Shown here piece by piece: positions 44,997-53,083 of a stretch of DNA of 55,327 nucleotides. The number at the start of each line of letters is the position of its first letter. Positions within the stretch are counted from its first letter, which is position 1. A model generated the notes under the pieces. That model was not told the origin of the DNA, searched no databases, and saw only the letters and a program-made list of their open reading frames with translations. The stretch comes from Pseudomonas sp. GM78 (GTDB lineage Bacteria > Pseudomonadota > Gammaproteobacteria > Pseudomonadales > Pseudomonadaceae). The translations under genes were made by a program, and so were the position numbers. The stretch is taken from positions 1 through 55,327 of the forward strand of contig NZ_AKJF01000068.1 of the NCBI RefSeq assembly GCF_000282475.1, in the 5' to 3' direction.

Positions 44997-45190
44997 TCAC
45001 TGTTCAACAGTGATCGGGTTTAGTAGCCCGGAACAATAGGCGCATAGCGATTCCATGCTCATGTCCGGCATTTTTTTGCCGAGTGTGAAATATGGTGGCT
45101 GTGCGTGGGGTACCTTCGGGTGCACCGGTTTCTCCTATTGACCGGCCTACTAACCTGCGTACAGCCGCCACCCAATCGTTTAGTAGGCGA
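44997..45190 (+). ncRNA. Structured leader RNA, copy A (upstream of small protein gene)
   Basis: This element is homologous in layout to 4391-4587. It has H1 TCACTG/CAGTGA (44997-45013); H2 CGGG/CCCG with loop TTTAGTAG (45015-45030); P0 CGGCA/TGCCG with a T6 loop (45066-45081); P1 GGTGGCTGTGCG (45094-45105) closing with 45158-45172; P2 with a cTTCGg loop (45107-45126); P3 CCGGT/ACCGG (45125-45145); and P4 TCG/CGA with loop TTTAGTAGG (45176-45190). Stem bases differ from copy B in compensating pairs (CACTG/CAGTG against CGCTG/CAGCG; CGGCA/TGCCG against CGACA/TGTCG). TTAGTAG occurs in both H2 and P4 loops, and its complement CCTACTAA lies at 45146-45153. The protein start is 36 bases downstream. 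Confidence 0.72.
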
Positions 45191-45226
45191 GAAGTGTCGG
45201 CTCCCATGCAGCAATAGGAGCAACAC

Positions 45227-45568
45227 ATGGAAAGATCAGTCCCCGATCCACCCCCCGAAACCTCCACCGAAGACCCACTCAGGGATCGATCAGCGCTCTA
45301 CCGCGCCATTGATTTCTACCTCACCGGCGATCAACCCTCCCCGCCCGACGAACTACGGTTCTACAACGTCAGCAAAGACGTGAGCTTCGAAGACACCCTA
45401 CTCTACATTGCCGACCTGCTGCGCTGCGCCTCGGTCACGGCGTATCAATGTGGCGACCATCTCAAGGGCGCCGACCGTGCAATGGTGTTCTCGGTTTGGC
45501 ATTTGCTGGAGATCGCCAAGGCGATGGTGGATCACTCCATCGAGTGCCTGGGGATGAAAAAGGGTTGA
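45227..45568 (+). CDS. Small helical protein with structured RNA leader (DUF6124-like)
   Basis: The 113-residue soluble protein has a proline-rich acidic N-terminus (PDPPPETSTEDPL) and helical segments SALYRAIDFYLTG, FEDTLLYIADLLRCASVTAY and VFSVWHLLEIAKAMVDHSIE. The arrangement resembles DUF6124-type proteins that are multi-copy in Pseudomonas; this is a pattern match only. It is less similar to the 3929 and 4624 products than they are to each other, but it has the same kind of leader RNA as 4624. The ATG has AGGAG seven bases upstream. Function is unknown. Confidence 0.75.
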   Translation: MERSVPDPPPETSTEDPLRDRSALYRAIDFYLTGDQPSPPDELRFYNVSKDVSFEDTLLYIADLLRCASVTAYQCGDHLKGADRAMVFSVWHLLEIAKAMVDHSIECLGMKKG

Positions 45569-45579
45569 GTCAGTGAAAT

Positions 45580-45666
45580 CGCCTTCGCGGGCAAGTCGGA
45601 TCGCCGCCCGCTCGCTCCTACAGATGACCGCGTGATCCGTAGGAGCCAGGCTTGCCGGCGAATGGC
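45580..45666. repeat. Imperfect inverted REP pair
   Basis: Two diverged, inverted units (TTCGCGGGCAAGTCGG... and ...GGAGCCAGGCTTGCCGGCGAA) lie between the small gene and the methyltransferase gene. Arms are broken by several mismatches. Confidence 0.6.
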
Positions 45667-45704
45667 GTATATTTGGCGGACTCACATCAGACGCGCAGCC
45701 GACC

Positions 45705-46331
45705 ATGAAACAGACTCCCGCCGACCTCGAGCAGATCACTTCCACGACTCTGGGGCATTACGACTCGGTGGCCGAAGGTTTCCGGGAAGGGACCCGCGAT
45801 CACGATGTCAGCCAGAATATCGATGCCCTGTTGCGCCACATTCAAGGCCAGCCACCGTTCGACATTCTCGATTTTGGCTGTGGTCCCGGTCGTGACCTGC
45901 AGACCTTTACGCGCTTGGGCCACACGGCAGTCGGCCTCGATGGCTCGCAAAAGTTTGCGCAGATGGCCCGGGAGGACAGTGGTTGCGAGGTCTGGCAGCA
46001 GGATTTCCTGAAGCTGGATTTGCCGAACGAGCGCTTCGACGGGATTTTTGCCAATGCGGTGTTGTTTCACGTCCCGCGCCAGGAGTTGCCCCGGGTCTTG
46101 AAGGAGTTGCGCGCGGCGTTGAAGCCCGGTGGTGTGCTGTTCAGTTCCAATCCCCGTGGCGAGAACCAGGAAGGCTGGAACGGGCCTCGGTATGGGGCGT
46201 ATCACGATCTTCACACGTGGCAGCAGTTGCTGACTGAAGCGGGGTTTGTGGAGCTGGAGCATTACTACCGGCCGGCGGGGCTGCCGCGCGAGCAGCAGCC
46301 TTGGTTGGCGAGTGTTTGGCGTAAGGTATAA
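45705..46331 (+). CDS. Class I SAM-dependent methyltransferase
   Basis: The 208-residue protein has SAM-binding motif I in ILDFGCGPGRDLQTF, the acidic end of strand 2 (VGLDGSQKF), and motif post-I to IV FDGIFANAVLFHVP. The C-terminal part (AYHDLHTWQQLLTEAGF) fits the UbiE/Coq5-like group. The substrate is unknown. It is a single gene between REP pairs, so no partner is suggested. Confidence 0.82.
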   Translation: MKQTPADLEQITSTTLGHYDSVAEGFREGTRDHDVSQNIDALLRHIQGQPPFDILDFGCGPGRDLQTFTRLGHTAVGLDGSQKFAQMAREDSGCEVWQQDFLKLDLPNERFDGIFANAVLFHVPRQELPRVLKELRAALKPGGVLFSSNPRGENQEGWNGPRYGAYHDLHTWQQLLTEAGFVELEHYYRPAGLPREQQPWLASVWRKV

Positions 46332-46362
46332 AGCCTTGAATTTGTACTGTGCTAACTGACGC

Positions 46363-46444
46363 CATCGCCAGCAGGCTGGCTCCCACAGGGATCGAGTTGT
46401 GTGTACCAACGCGGTCAACTGTGGGAGCCAGCCTGCTGGCGATG
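46363..46444. repeat. Inverted REP pair
   Basis: Perfect arms 46363-46388 and 46419-46444 (core CCAGCAGGCTGGCTCCCACA) lie between the convergent methyltransferase and triC genes, where they could serve as a shared transcript end. Confidence 0.87.
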
Positions 46445-46461
46445 AGCGCGCAGCGCTCGCC

Positions 46462-49400
46462 TTACCGCCCTTCTTTCTTCGGTTCGCGAATCCTGTACCA
46501 GGCCACATACAACGCCGGCAAAAACAGCAGCGTCAGCAAGGTGGCGACAATGATCCCGCCAATCATCGCGTAAGCCATCGGCCCCCAGAACACCTCCCGG
46601 GCAATCGGGATCATGCCCAGGCTCGCCGCCGCCGCGGTCAGCAGGATCGGCCGCCGACGATGTTCGGTGGCTTCCACCACGGCATCCCAGGGTGAAGAAC
46701 CTTCGGCTATGAATGCGTCGATCTGGGTCACCAGGATCACCGAGTTGCGGATGATGATGCCGATCAGCGCCAGGATGCCAAGGATCGCCACGAAGCCCAT
46801 CGGCGTTCCGGTCGGCACCAGTGCCAGCACCACGCCAATCAGGCCCAGCGGCGCAACGCTGGCCACCAGGAACATCTTCTGCACGCTGTGCAACTGAATC
46901 ATCAGGAAGGTGGCCATCAGGAACACCATCAACGGCACGACCTTGTTGATCGGCCCTTGGGCCTTGGCGCTTTCCTCCACCGTACCGCCCGTGGCGACCT
47001 TGTAACCGGCGGGCAATGTGGCGGCGAACTTCACGATGTCCGGCTTGAGCTGTGTCACCAGGTCGGTTGGCTGGATATCTCCGACTACCGCCGTCTTGAT
47101 GGTGATCGTCGGTTTGCGGTCGCGACGCCACACCAGCGGTTGCTCGAGTTCGTAGCGCACCGAGGCAAACGCCAGCAGTGGGATCGAGGTGCCGCCCGGA
47201 GAGAGGATCTGCAGGTTCTGCAGGGTATCCGGTGTACCCCGCTCGGCGTCCACGGCGCGCCCGACCACGTTGATCAGGTAAATGTCGTCGTCGACCTGGG
47301 TCACCGTCGAGCCGCTGACGATGCTGTTCATCAGGTTCGCCACGTCTTCGGACGACAAGCCGAGCTGGCGCGCCTTGTCCTGGGCGATGTCGACGCGCAG
47401 CACCTTGCCGGGCTCGTTCCAGTCGAAAATGATTTCGCCGATGTGCGGGTTCTTGTCCAGTTGGCTGGCCAGATCGATGGCGTGCTTGCGCACCTGGTCG
47501 ATGTCCGGACCGCTGACACGGTACTGGATCGGCCGCCCCACGGGTGGGCCCATCTCCAGCGCCTGGACGAAACTGCCGATGCCGACGAAGTCCTTGCGCA
47601 GGCGTTCGCGCAGGCGGTCACTGAGGGCCGCACGCGTCTCGAAGTCTTTACTCACAATCACCAGCTGTGCGTAGTAAGGGTTCTGCAGTTGCTGGTCGAG
47701 GGGCAGGTAGAAACGAATCGCGCCCTGGCCGATGTAGGTACTCCAGCGCACGATGTCCGGGTCACCCTTGAGCGTCGCTTCGAGCTTGTCCACGGCTTTG
47801 CGGGTTTCATCGATCGAGGCGTTTTGCGGCAGGTTCAGATCCACGAGGATTTCCGGGCGATCCGAGGCCGGGAAGAACTGGTTCTGCACGAAGCGCATGC
47901 CAACCACCGACAACCCGAACAGCAGCGCCGTAATGCCGATCGCCCACCAGCGATTGCGCATGCTCCACAGCAGGCCGCCATTGAAGGCCCGCCCGAGGCG
48001 CCCGGGCTCTGCCGAGTGCGGCTTCACATTGGTGCTGAGGATGTGCACGCCGATCACCGGGGCGAACAACACTGCGACAACCCACGAGACCAACATGGCC
48101 ACGGCAATCACCGCAAACAGGGTGAAGGTGTACTCACCGGCCGAGCTGCCATTGAGGCCAATGGGTACGAAACCCGCCACCGTCACCAGTGTACCGGTGA
48201 GCATCGGGAAGGCGGTCGAGGTGTAGGCGAAGGTCGCGGCCTGGTCCTTGGTTTCGCCCAGTTCCAGGCGCGAGACCATCATCTCTACGGTGATCATCGC
48301 GTCATCCACCAAAAGTCCGAGGGCGATGATCAATGCGCCGAGGGAGATCCGCTGCATGGTGATGCCGCTGTATTCCATGAACACAAACACCATCGCCAGC
48401 ACCAGCGGGATCGAGCACGCCACCACCAGACCCGCGCGCACGCCGAGGCTGATGAAGCTGACCACCAACACGATCACCACGGCTTCGAACAGCGCACTGG
48501 TGAACCCGCCAACGGCCGCTTCCACCACGACAGACTGATCGGACACGTTGTGCACGCCGACGCCTACCGGCAGATCGGCTGTCAATTCGCTCATGCGCTG
48601 GTGCAGGGCCTTGCCGAAGTCCTGGATGTTGCCGCCCGTTTGCATGGCAATGGCCAGGCCAATGGCTTGCTGGCCATTGAAGCGAAACTCCGGGGTCGAC
48701 GGGTCGACGTAACCGCGGCGGATGTCGGCAATGTCGGCCAGTCGATAGAAGCGGTCATTGAGCCGCAAGTTGACGTTGGCCAGGTCCTGCTCGGAAATGA
48801 ACTGCCCGGAGGTGCGCACGGAGATCCGCTCGGGACCCGCTTCGATCACCCCGGCCGGGGTCACGGCGTTCTGGGTCTGCAGGCTTTGTACGACTTGCTG
48901 TTGGTCGATGCCCAGCGCCGCCAGTTTGCGAGTCGAGAAATTCAGGTAGAGCACTTCGTCCTGCTGGCCGACCATCTCGATCTTGCCCAGTCCTGGCACA
49001 CCGCGGATATCGGCGCGCGCCTGCTCGACGTAGTCGCGCAACTGGCGCAACGACAGGCCGTCGGCGGTAAAGGCGTAGATCGAACCGAACACGTCACCGA
49101 ACTCGTCGTTGAACGACGGGCCCTGAATGCCTTGGGGAAACGAGTAGCGAATATCGCCGATCTTCTTGCGCACCTGATACCAGATTTCCGGAATGTCCTT
49201 GGCCTTGGTGGTGTCGCGCAAGTACACGTAGACCGTGGATTCGCCGGGGCGGGTGTAGCTTTTCACGTAGTCGAGGGAATCAAGCTCTTCGAGTTTTTTC
49301 TCGATGCGGTCGGTGATCTGCTTGAGGGTTTCTTCCTGGGTCGCGCCCGGCCAGCGGGTCTGGATCACCATGGTCTTGATGGTGAATGACGGGTCTTCCT

Positions 49401-49515
49401 CGCGACCCAGGTTCAGGTACGAGAACACGCCCATCAATAACGAGACAAACATCAAGTACCAGACGAACGACTGATGCTTGAGGGCCCATTCGGATAAGTT
49501 GAAACTCCCTTTCAT
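46462..49515 (-). CDS. triC: RND efflux transporter, TriC type
   Basis: This 1017-residue inner-membrane proton-driven efflux pump has TM1 near residues 16-36, a large periplasmic loop, and a second half repeating the layout. The proton-relay pair is in GLLVDDAMITVEMM (two adjacent Asp). The start FNLSEWALKHQSFVWYLMFV and the GREEDPSFTIKTMVIQ segment fit the TriC/AcrB-like group 'efflux RND permease'. Two membrane-fusion proteins precede it, the hallmark of TriABC. The ATG overlaps the triB stop. An outer-membrane channel is not encoded here; TriABC uses OpmH/TolC from elsewhere. Confidence 0.88.
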   Translation of the reverse strand: MKGSFNLSEWALKHQSFVWYLMFVSLLMGVFSYLNLGREEDPSFTIKTMVIQTRWPGATQEETLKQITDRIEKKLEELDSLDYVKSYTRPGESTVYVYLRDTTKAKDIPEIWYQVRKKIGDIRYSFPQGIQGPSFNDEFGDVFGSIYAFTADGLSLRQLRDYVEQARADIRGVPGLGKIEMVGQQDEVLYLNFSTRKLAALGIDQQQVVQSLQTQNAVTPAGVIEAGPERISVRTSGQFISEQDLANVNLRLNDRFYRLADIADIRRGYVDPSTPEFRFNGQQAIGLAIAMQTGGNIQDFGKALHQRMSELTADLPVGVGVHNVSDQSVVVEAAVGGFTSALFEAVVIVLVVSFISLGVRAGLVVACSIPLVLAMVFVFMEYSGITMQRISLGALIIALGLLVDDAMITVEMMVSRLELGETKDQAATFAYTSTAFPMLTGTLVTVAGFVPIGLNGSSAGEYTFTLFAVIAVAMLVSWVVAVLFAPVIGVHILSTNVKPHSAEPGRLGRAFNGGLLWSMRNRWWAIGITALLFGLSVVGMRFVQNQFFPASDRPEILVDLNLPQNASIDETRKAVDKLEATLKGDPDIVRWSTYIGQGAIRFYLPLDQQLQNPYYAQLVIVSKDFETRAALSDRLRERLRKDFVGIGSFVQALEMGPPVGRPIQYRVSGPDIDQVRKHAIDLASQLDKNPHIGEIIFDWNEPGKVLRVDIAQDKARQLGLSSEDVANLMNSIVSGSTVTQVDDDIYLINVVGRAVDAERGTPDTLQNLQILSPGGTSIPLLAFASVRYELEQPLVWRRDRKPTITIKTAVVGDIQPTDLVTQLKPDIVKFAATLPAGYKVATGGTVEESAKAQGPINKVVPLMVFLMATFLMIQLHSVQKMFLVASVAPLGLIGVVLALVPTGTPMGFVAILGILALIGIIIRNSVILVTQIDAFIAEGSSPWDAVVEATEHRRRPILLTAAAASLGMIPIAREVFWGPMAYAMIGGIIVATLLTLLFLPALYVAWYRIREPKKEGR

Positions 49516-50579
49516 TGTGGGCTGCCCTCGTCGACTTTCACTTTTTGCCCCGGCTTGAGGCTGTTCACTCCGGCACTGACGACTCGGTCGCCGGCCTTGA
49601 TATCGTCAGCCAACACCACGGTGCTGTCCGTGCGGCTGATGATGCTGACATCTCGCGGGGACACCGTTTGCGTCTGCGCATCGATGACCCAGACGCGGTT
49701 TTTGCCGTCGACCTCCTGCAATGCACTCAGGGGCAGCTCGATGCGCGGCTTGACCGCGCTTTTCAAGGTCACGCTGATCGCCGTCCCGAGGCGAAACGCG
49801 GGCGGTGTCTCGGCCAGCGTCAAGCGGGCGCGCCGGGTGCGGGTTGCACTTTCGGCCTGGGGTTCGATTTCACGCACAATGGCCGTGGTGGCAATACTCG
49901 GGCTCAGTTGCGCGGCGACTTGAAACACCACGTCGGCGGGCAACTGGTCGACCAGGGTGTCAGGCAGGTCGATCACCGCTTCCTTGATGTCCGGCTGCGC
50001 GAGGGTGACCACCTGCTGACCCGCAGTGACAACCTGCCCGGCTTCGGCACTCCACGCCGTGACCACCGCCTTGTGATCGGCGCGCAACTCGACATAGTTG
50101 AGCTGATCCCTGGCCTGACTGACCGCAGCCTTGGCCTGGTCGAGCGAGGCCTGGGTGGTTTTCAGGTCGGTGATTGCACTGTCGAGCTGCGCCTGTGAGC
50201 CCACCCCGCGATCGAACAATTGCTGCTGCCGACGGGCGTTGGCCTGGGCGTTGATGAGTTGAGCCTGGACACTCGCCAGGTTGCCCTCGGCCGAGCGCAG
50301 CTGGTTCTGCTGGTCGGTGGGATCGAGCGTGGCGAGCAAGGCCCCTTTGTCGACTTCGGCACCGACATCGACGCTGCGACTGGCAATGCGCCCCGGCACA
50401 CGGAAGCCGATATTGCTTTCATAACGGGCCTGGATGCTGCCGGCGAAACGCCCGAGATTTTCCTCATCCAGCGCCTTCACCATGATCGACAGCACCGGAC
50501 GTACCATTTCCGGGGCGGGCTCTTCTTTAGAGCAGGCCGTCAGCATCACACCGGCGAATACCAGTAACAGACGCTTCAT
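49512..50579 (-). CDS. triB: RND periplasmic adaptor (membrane fusion protein), TriB-like
   Basis: This 355-residue adaptor lipoprotein (lipobox LTAC, Cys16) joins the pump to the outer-membrane channel. It has the lipoyl-like half motif IGFRVPGRIASRSVDVGAEV, a long coiled coil (about residues 95-150, rich in Q and A: LINAQANARRQQQLFDRGVG) and a C-terminal beta-barrel. Its start overlaps the triA stop and its stop overlaps the triC start, both by four bases. It is a diverged paralogue of the upstream adaptor. Confidence 0.86.
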   Translation of the reverse strand: MKRLLLVFAGVMLTACSKEEPAPEMVRPVLSIMVKALDEENLGRFAGSIQARYESNIGFRVPGRIASRSVDVGAEVDKGALLATLDPTDQQNQLRSAEGNLASVQAQLINAQANARRQQQLFDRGVGSQAQLDSAITDLKTTQASLDQAKAAVSQARDQLNYVELRADHKAVVTAWSAEAGQVVTAGQQVVTLAQPDIKEAVIDLPDTLVDQLPADVVFQVAAQLSPSIATTAIVREIEPQAESATRTRRARLTLAETPPAFRLGTAISVTLKSAVKPRIELPLSALQEVDGKNRVWVIDAQTQTVSPRDVSIISRTDSTVVLADDIKAGDRVVSAGVNSLKPGQKVKVDEGSPQ

Positions 50580-51679
50580 GGCGCAACCCCCACGGACAAG
50601 TCCTTGTAGGTGTTTTCGGCGATTTCCACCGTCACACCGGGGTGCAGCAGCTGGCCGCCGGCGATGACGACTTTTTCACCGCCGGTCAGCCCGGCGCTGA
50701 TGATGACTTTACCGGTCAAATAGCGGCCAACCTTGACGTTGTGCAATTGCGCCTTGCCCTCGCCATCCACCAGCCACACCGCCGGCTCGCTGATGTTTTT
50801 GGTCAGCGCCGACCACGGTAGCTCGACGGCGGATTTTCCCCGGGTATTGGCGGTGGCACTCACCACCGAACCCAATTGCATCCCTGGCGGCAAGGCGCCT
50901 AGAGTGACTTTGACTTGCACCGTACCCGTTTGCTCGGAGACGGCCGGGGTGACTTCCCGCACGGTCCCGGTGGTCTTGATCTGCGGATTATCCAGCAGGC
51001 TGACCACCACGGACCTATCCGACGGTGGCTCCGCCAGTAGCGATTCAAAGACGTTGAATACCGCATCCCGATCCCCGTCCCGGGCCAGGCTGAAAATCGG
51101 TACCGTGGCCTGCACCACCTGGCCGACTTCGGCCTGGCGCGCCGTGATCACGCCCGGCGCATCGGCGATCAACGCGGTGTAGCTCAATTGTTCACGGGCG
51201 TTGGCCAGTTCCGCCTGGGCTGCCGCCAACGAACTTTGGGAGCTGCGCAAGGCCGCCTGGGCGGAGTCGTATTCACTTTGGCTGGTATAGCCCTTGGGCA
51301 GCAGCTTTTGCTGGCGCACAAAGGACGCAGCGTTCTGAGTGACCTTGGCCTGCTCGGCGACGACCTGGGCCTGGGCCGAGTCCACGTTGGTCTGCAGGTC
51401 CTTGGGATCGAGCCTGGCGAGCACCTGCTTGGCCGAAACCCGGTCACCGACATCCACCATACGCTGGATGATCTTGCCCCCGACACGGAACGACAACTCG
51501 GTCTGCACCCGGGCCTGGACGTCGCCGGTCAACGTGATGTTGACGGCGTAGTCGGCCAGTTTCACCTCTTGCACGAAAACCCGGGGCCGGTCCTTCTCGA
51601 CGGGCTTCTCTTTGTCGCAAGCGCTCAGCAAAGCCAAGAGGCTCAGGCCAAGCGCTATTTTCAATCCGGGACCAGCCAT
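50576..51679 (-). CDS. triA: RND periplasmic adaptor (membrane fusion protein), TriA-like
   Basis: This is the first gene of the triABC operon. The 367-residue lipoprotein has lipobox LLSAC (Cys21), the half-lipoyl segment LSFRVGGKIIQRMVDVGDRV, a coiled-coil hairpin (AQAQVVAEQAKVTQNAASF) and a barrel domain with PPGMQLGSVVSATA. In P. aeruginosa both TriA and TriB are required for triclosan efflux with TriC. No regulator gene is adjacent; the upstream gap to the divergent ATPase gene holds a REP pair. Confidence 0.86.
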   Translation of the reverse strand: MAGPGLKIALGLSLLALLSACDKEKPVEKDRPRVFVQEVKLADYAVNITLTGDVQARVQTELSFRVGGKIIQRMVDVGDRVSAKQVLARLDPKDLQTNVDSAQAQVVAEQAKVTQNAASFVRQQKLLPKGYTSQSEYDSAQAALRSSQSSLAAAQAELANAREQLSYTALIADAPGVITARQAEVGQVVQATVPIFSLARDGDRDAVFNVFESLLAEPPSDRSVVVSLLDNPQIKTTGTVREVTPAVSEQTGTVQVKVTLGALPPGMQLGSVVSATANTRGKSAVELPWSALTKNISEPAVWLVDGEGKAQLHNVKVGRYLTGKVIISAGLTGGEKVVIAGGQLLHPGVTVEIAENTYKDLSVGVAP

Positions 51680-51766
51680 GCAGACTCCTTTGCGTTCAAC
51701 GGGCGCGATTCGTCTGTGAGCTTAGAACAGGGATTAACCTTCGCCCACGCAAATTCAGCATTTACT

Positions 51767-51848
51767 CTGTAGGAGCTGCCGAAGGCTGCGATCTTTTGTA
51801 TTTAAATGATCAAGATCAAAGGATCGCAGCCTGCGGCAGCTCCTACAG
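51767..51848. repeat. Inverted REP pair (second family)
   Basis: CTGTAGGAGCTGCCGAAGGC faces an inverted near-copy between the divergent triA and ATPase genes. This is an unusual place, since most REP pairs here follow stop codons. It ends 20 bases before the ATPase ATG. Confidence 0.85.
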
Positions 51849-51868
51849 GACCACAGAGAACGTCCTTC

Positions 51869-53065
51869 ATGCTCAATACCCTCGCGGTGGCCAACTACCG
51901 TTCGATCAATAAACTGGTCATCCCGTTGGGTCGGCTGAACCTGATTACAGGCCCCAACGGCAGTGGCAAATCCAATCTCTACCGCGCGCTACGCCTGTTG
52001 GCGGAAACAGCCCAAGGCGGCGTGGTCAATGCGTTGGCCCGCGAGGGTGGGCTCCACTCGACCTTCTGGGCCGGCCCGGAAACCATCAGCCGACGCATGC
52101 GCAATGGCGAGGTGCCGGTCGAGGCGACGGTGAGGCAGGGCGTGAAGCGCCTGCGACTGGGCTTCTCCGGAGAAAATTTCGGTTACTCGATCAGCCTGGG
52201 GCTGCCCGACTCCAACGGCCATTTCATGCTGCCCGGGCACAGCACCCCTATCCCGTCGCGTTTCAGCCTCGACCCGCAAATCAAGCGCGAGTGTCTGTGG
52301 GCCGGGCCGTTCTACCGTCCGGCGAGCCTGCTGGTGGATCGCGATGGCCCGCTGATCCGCACTCGGGCCAACCGCAGTTGGGACGTGTTGGCGCAACACA
52401 CGCCGAATTTCGACAGCCTGTTCGATCAGGTCGGCAGCCTGCGTACTTCGCCGGAGGTATTGGAGACCCGCGAGTTCATCCGACGCTGGCGCTTCTACGA
52501 TCACTTTCGCAGCGACGCCGACGCCCCGGTGCGTCAACCACAACTGGGCACACGTACCCCGGTGCTGCACCATGACGGCAGAGACTTGGCGGCAGCGTTG
52601 CAGACCATTATCGAAATCGGCGACCCCGAGGCATTGCGTAACGCGATCAGCGACGCATTTCCCGGCGCACGATTGCACATTGAACCGCTGGCCGGTGGTC
52701 GCTTTGCTATCGAGTTTTATCAGGAGGGATTGTTGCGGCCGTTATCGGCAGCTGAGTTGTCGGACGGGACGTTGCGTTATTTACTGCTGGTGGCGGCGCT
52801 ATTGACGCCCCGGCCGCCGACGTTGATGGTGCTGAACGAACCGGAAACCAGTCTGCATCCGGATCTGCTGCCAGCGCTGGCGAGGCTGATTATCCGTGCT
52901 TCGGAGCAGTGTCAGGTTTGGGTAGTATCCCATGCGCGGCGCCTGATTTCTGCGTTGCAGGAAGATCCTGAGTGCAATTGCGTCGTGCTGGAGAAAAACC
53001 TCGGGCAAACCGGGATTGTCGGGCAGCGGATGCTGGATGAGCCAGCGTGGTATTGGCCGGATTGA
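51869..53065 (+). CDS. AAA-family ATPase (RecF/SMC-like)
   Basis: This 398-residue ABC-type ATPase starts LNTLAVANYRSINKLVIPLG and has Walker A GPNGSGKSNLYRAL. The signature-like AAELSDGTLRYLLLVAALLT, Walker B LMVLNEPETSLHPDLLPALA and switch VVSHARRLI sit in the C-terminal third. The middle part is variable. This is the layout of OLD-like or RecF-like ATPases without an attached nuclease (no TOPRIM domain). Such proteins occur as single genes and as parts of defence systems; no partner gene is seen here. The ATG at 51869 is preferred because the longer frame from 51806 would encode a REP unit. Confidence 0.8.
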   Translation: MLNTLAVANYRSINKLVIPLGRLNLITGPNGSGKSNLYRALRLLAETAQGGVVNALAREGGLHSTFWAGPETISRRMRNGEVPVEATVRQGVKRLRLGFSGENFGYSISLGLPDSNGHFMLPGHSTPIPSRFSLDPQIKRECLWAGPFYRPASLLVDRDGPLIRTRANRSWDVLAQHTPNFDSLFDQVGSLRTSPEVLETREFIRRWRFYDHFRSDADAPVRQPQLGTRTPVLHHDGRDLAAALQTIIEIGDPEALRNAISDAFPGARLHIEPLAGGRFAIEFYQEGLLRPLSAAELSDGTLRYLLLVAALLTPRPPTLMVLNEPETSLHPDLLPALARLIIRASEQCQVWVVSHARRLISALQEDPECNCVVLEKNLGQTGIVGQRMLDEPAWYWPD

Positions 53066-53083
53066 GGCTTCTGAATGAGAATC

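Noticed and set aside
46888-49389. 833-codon open frame opposite triC
   Set aside because: Shadow frame: His/Asp/Gln-rich and low in recognisable motifs, entirely antisense to a clear RND pump gene.
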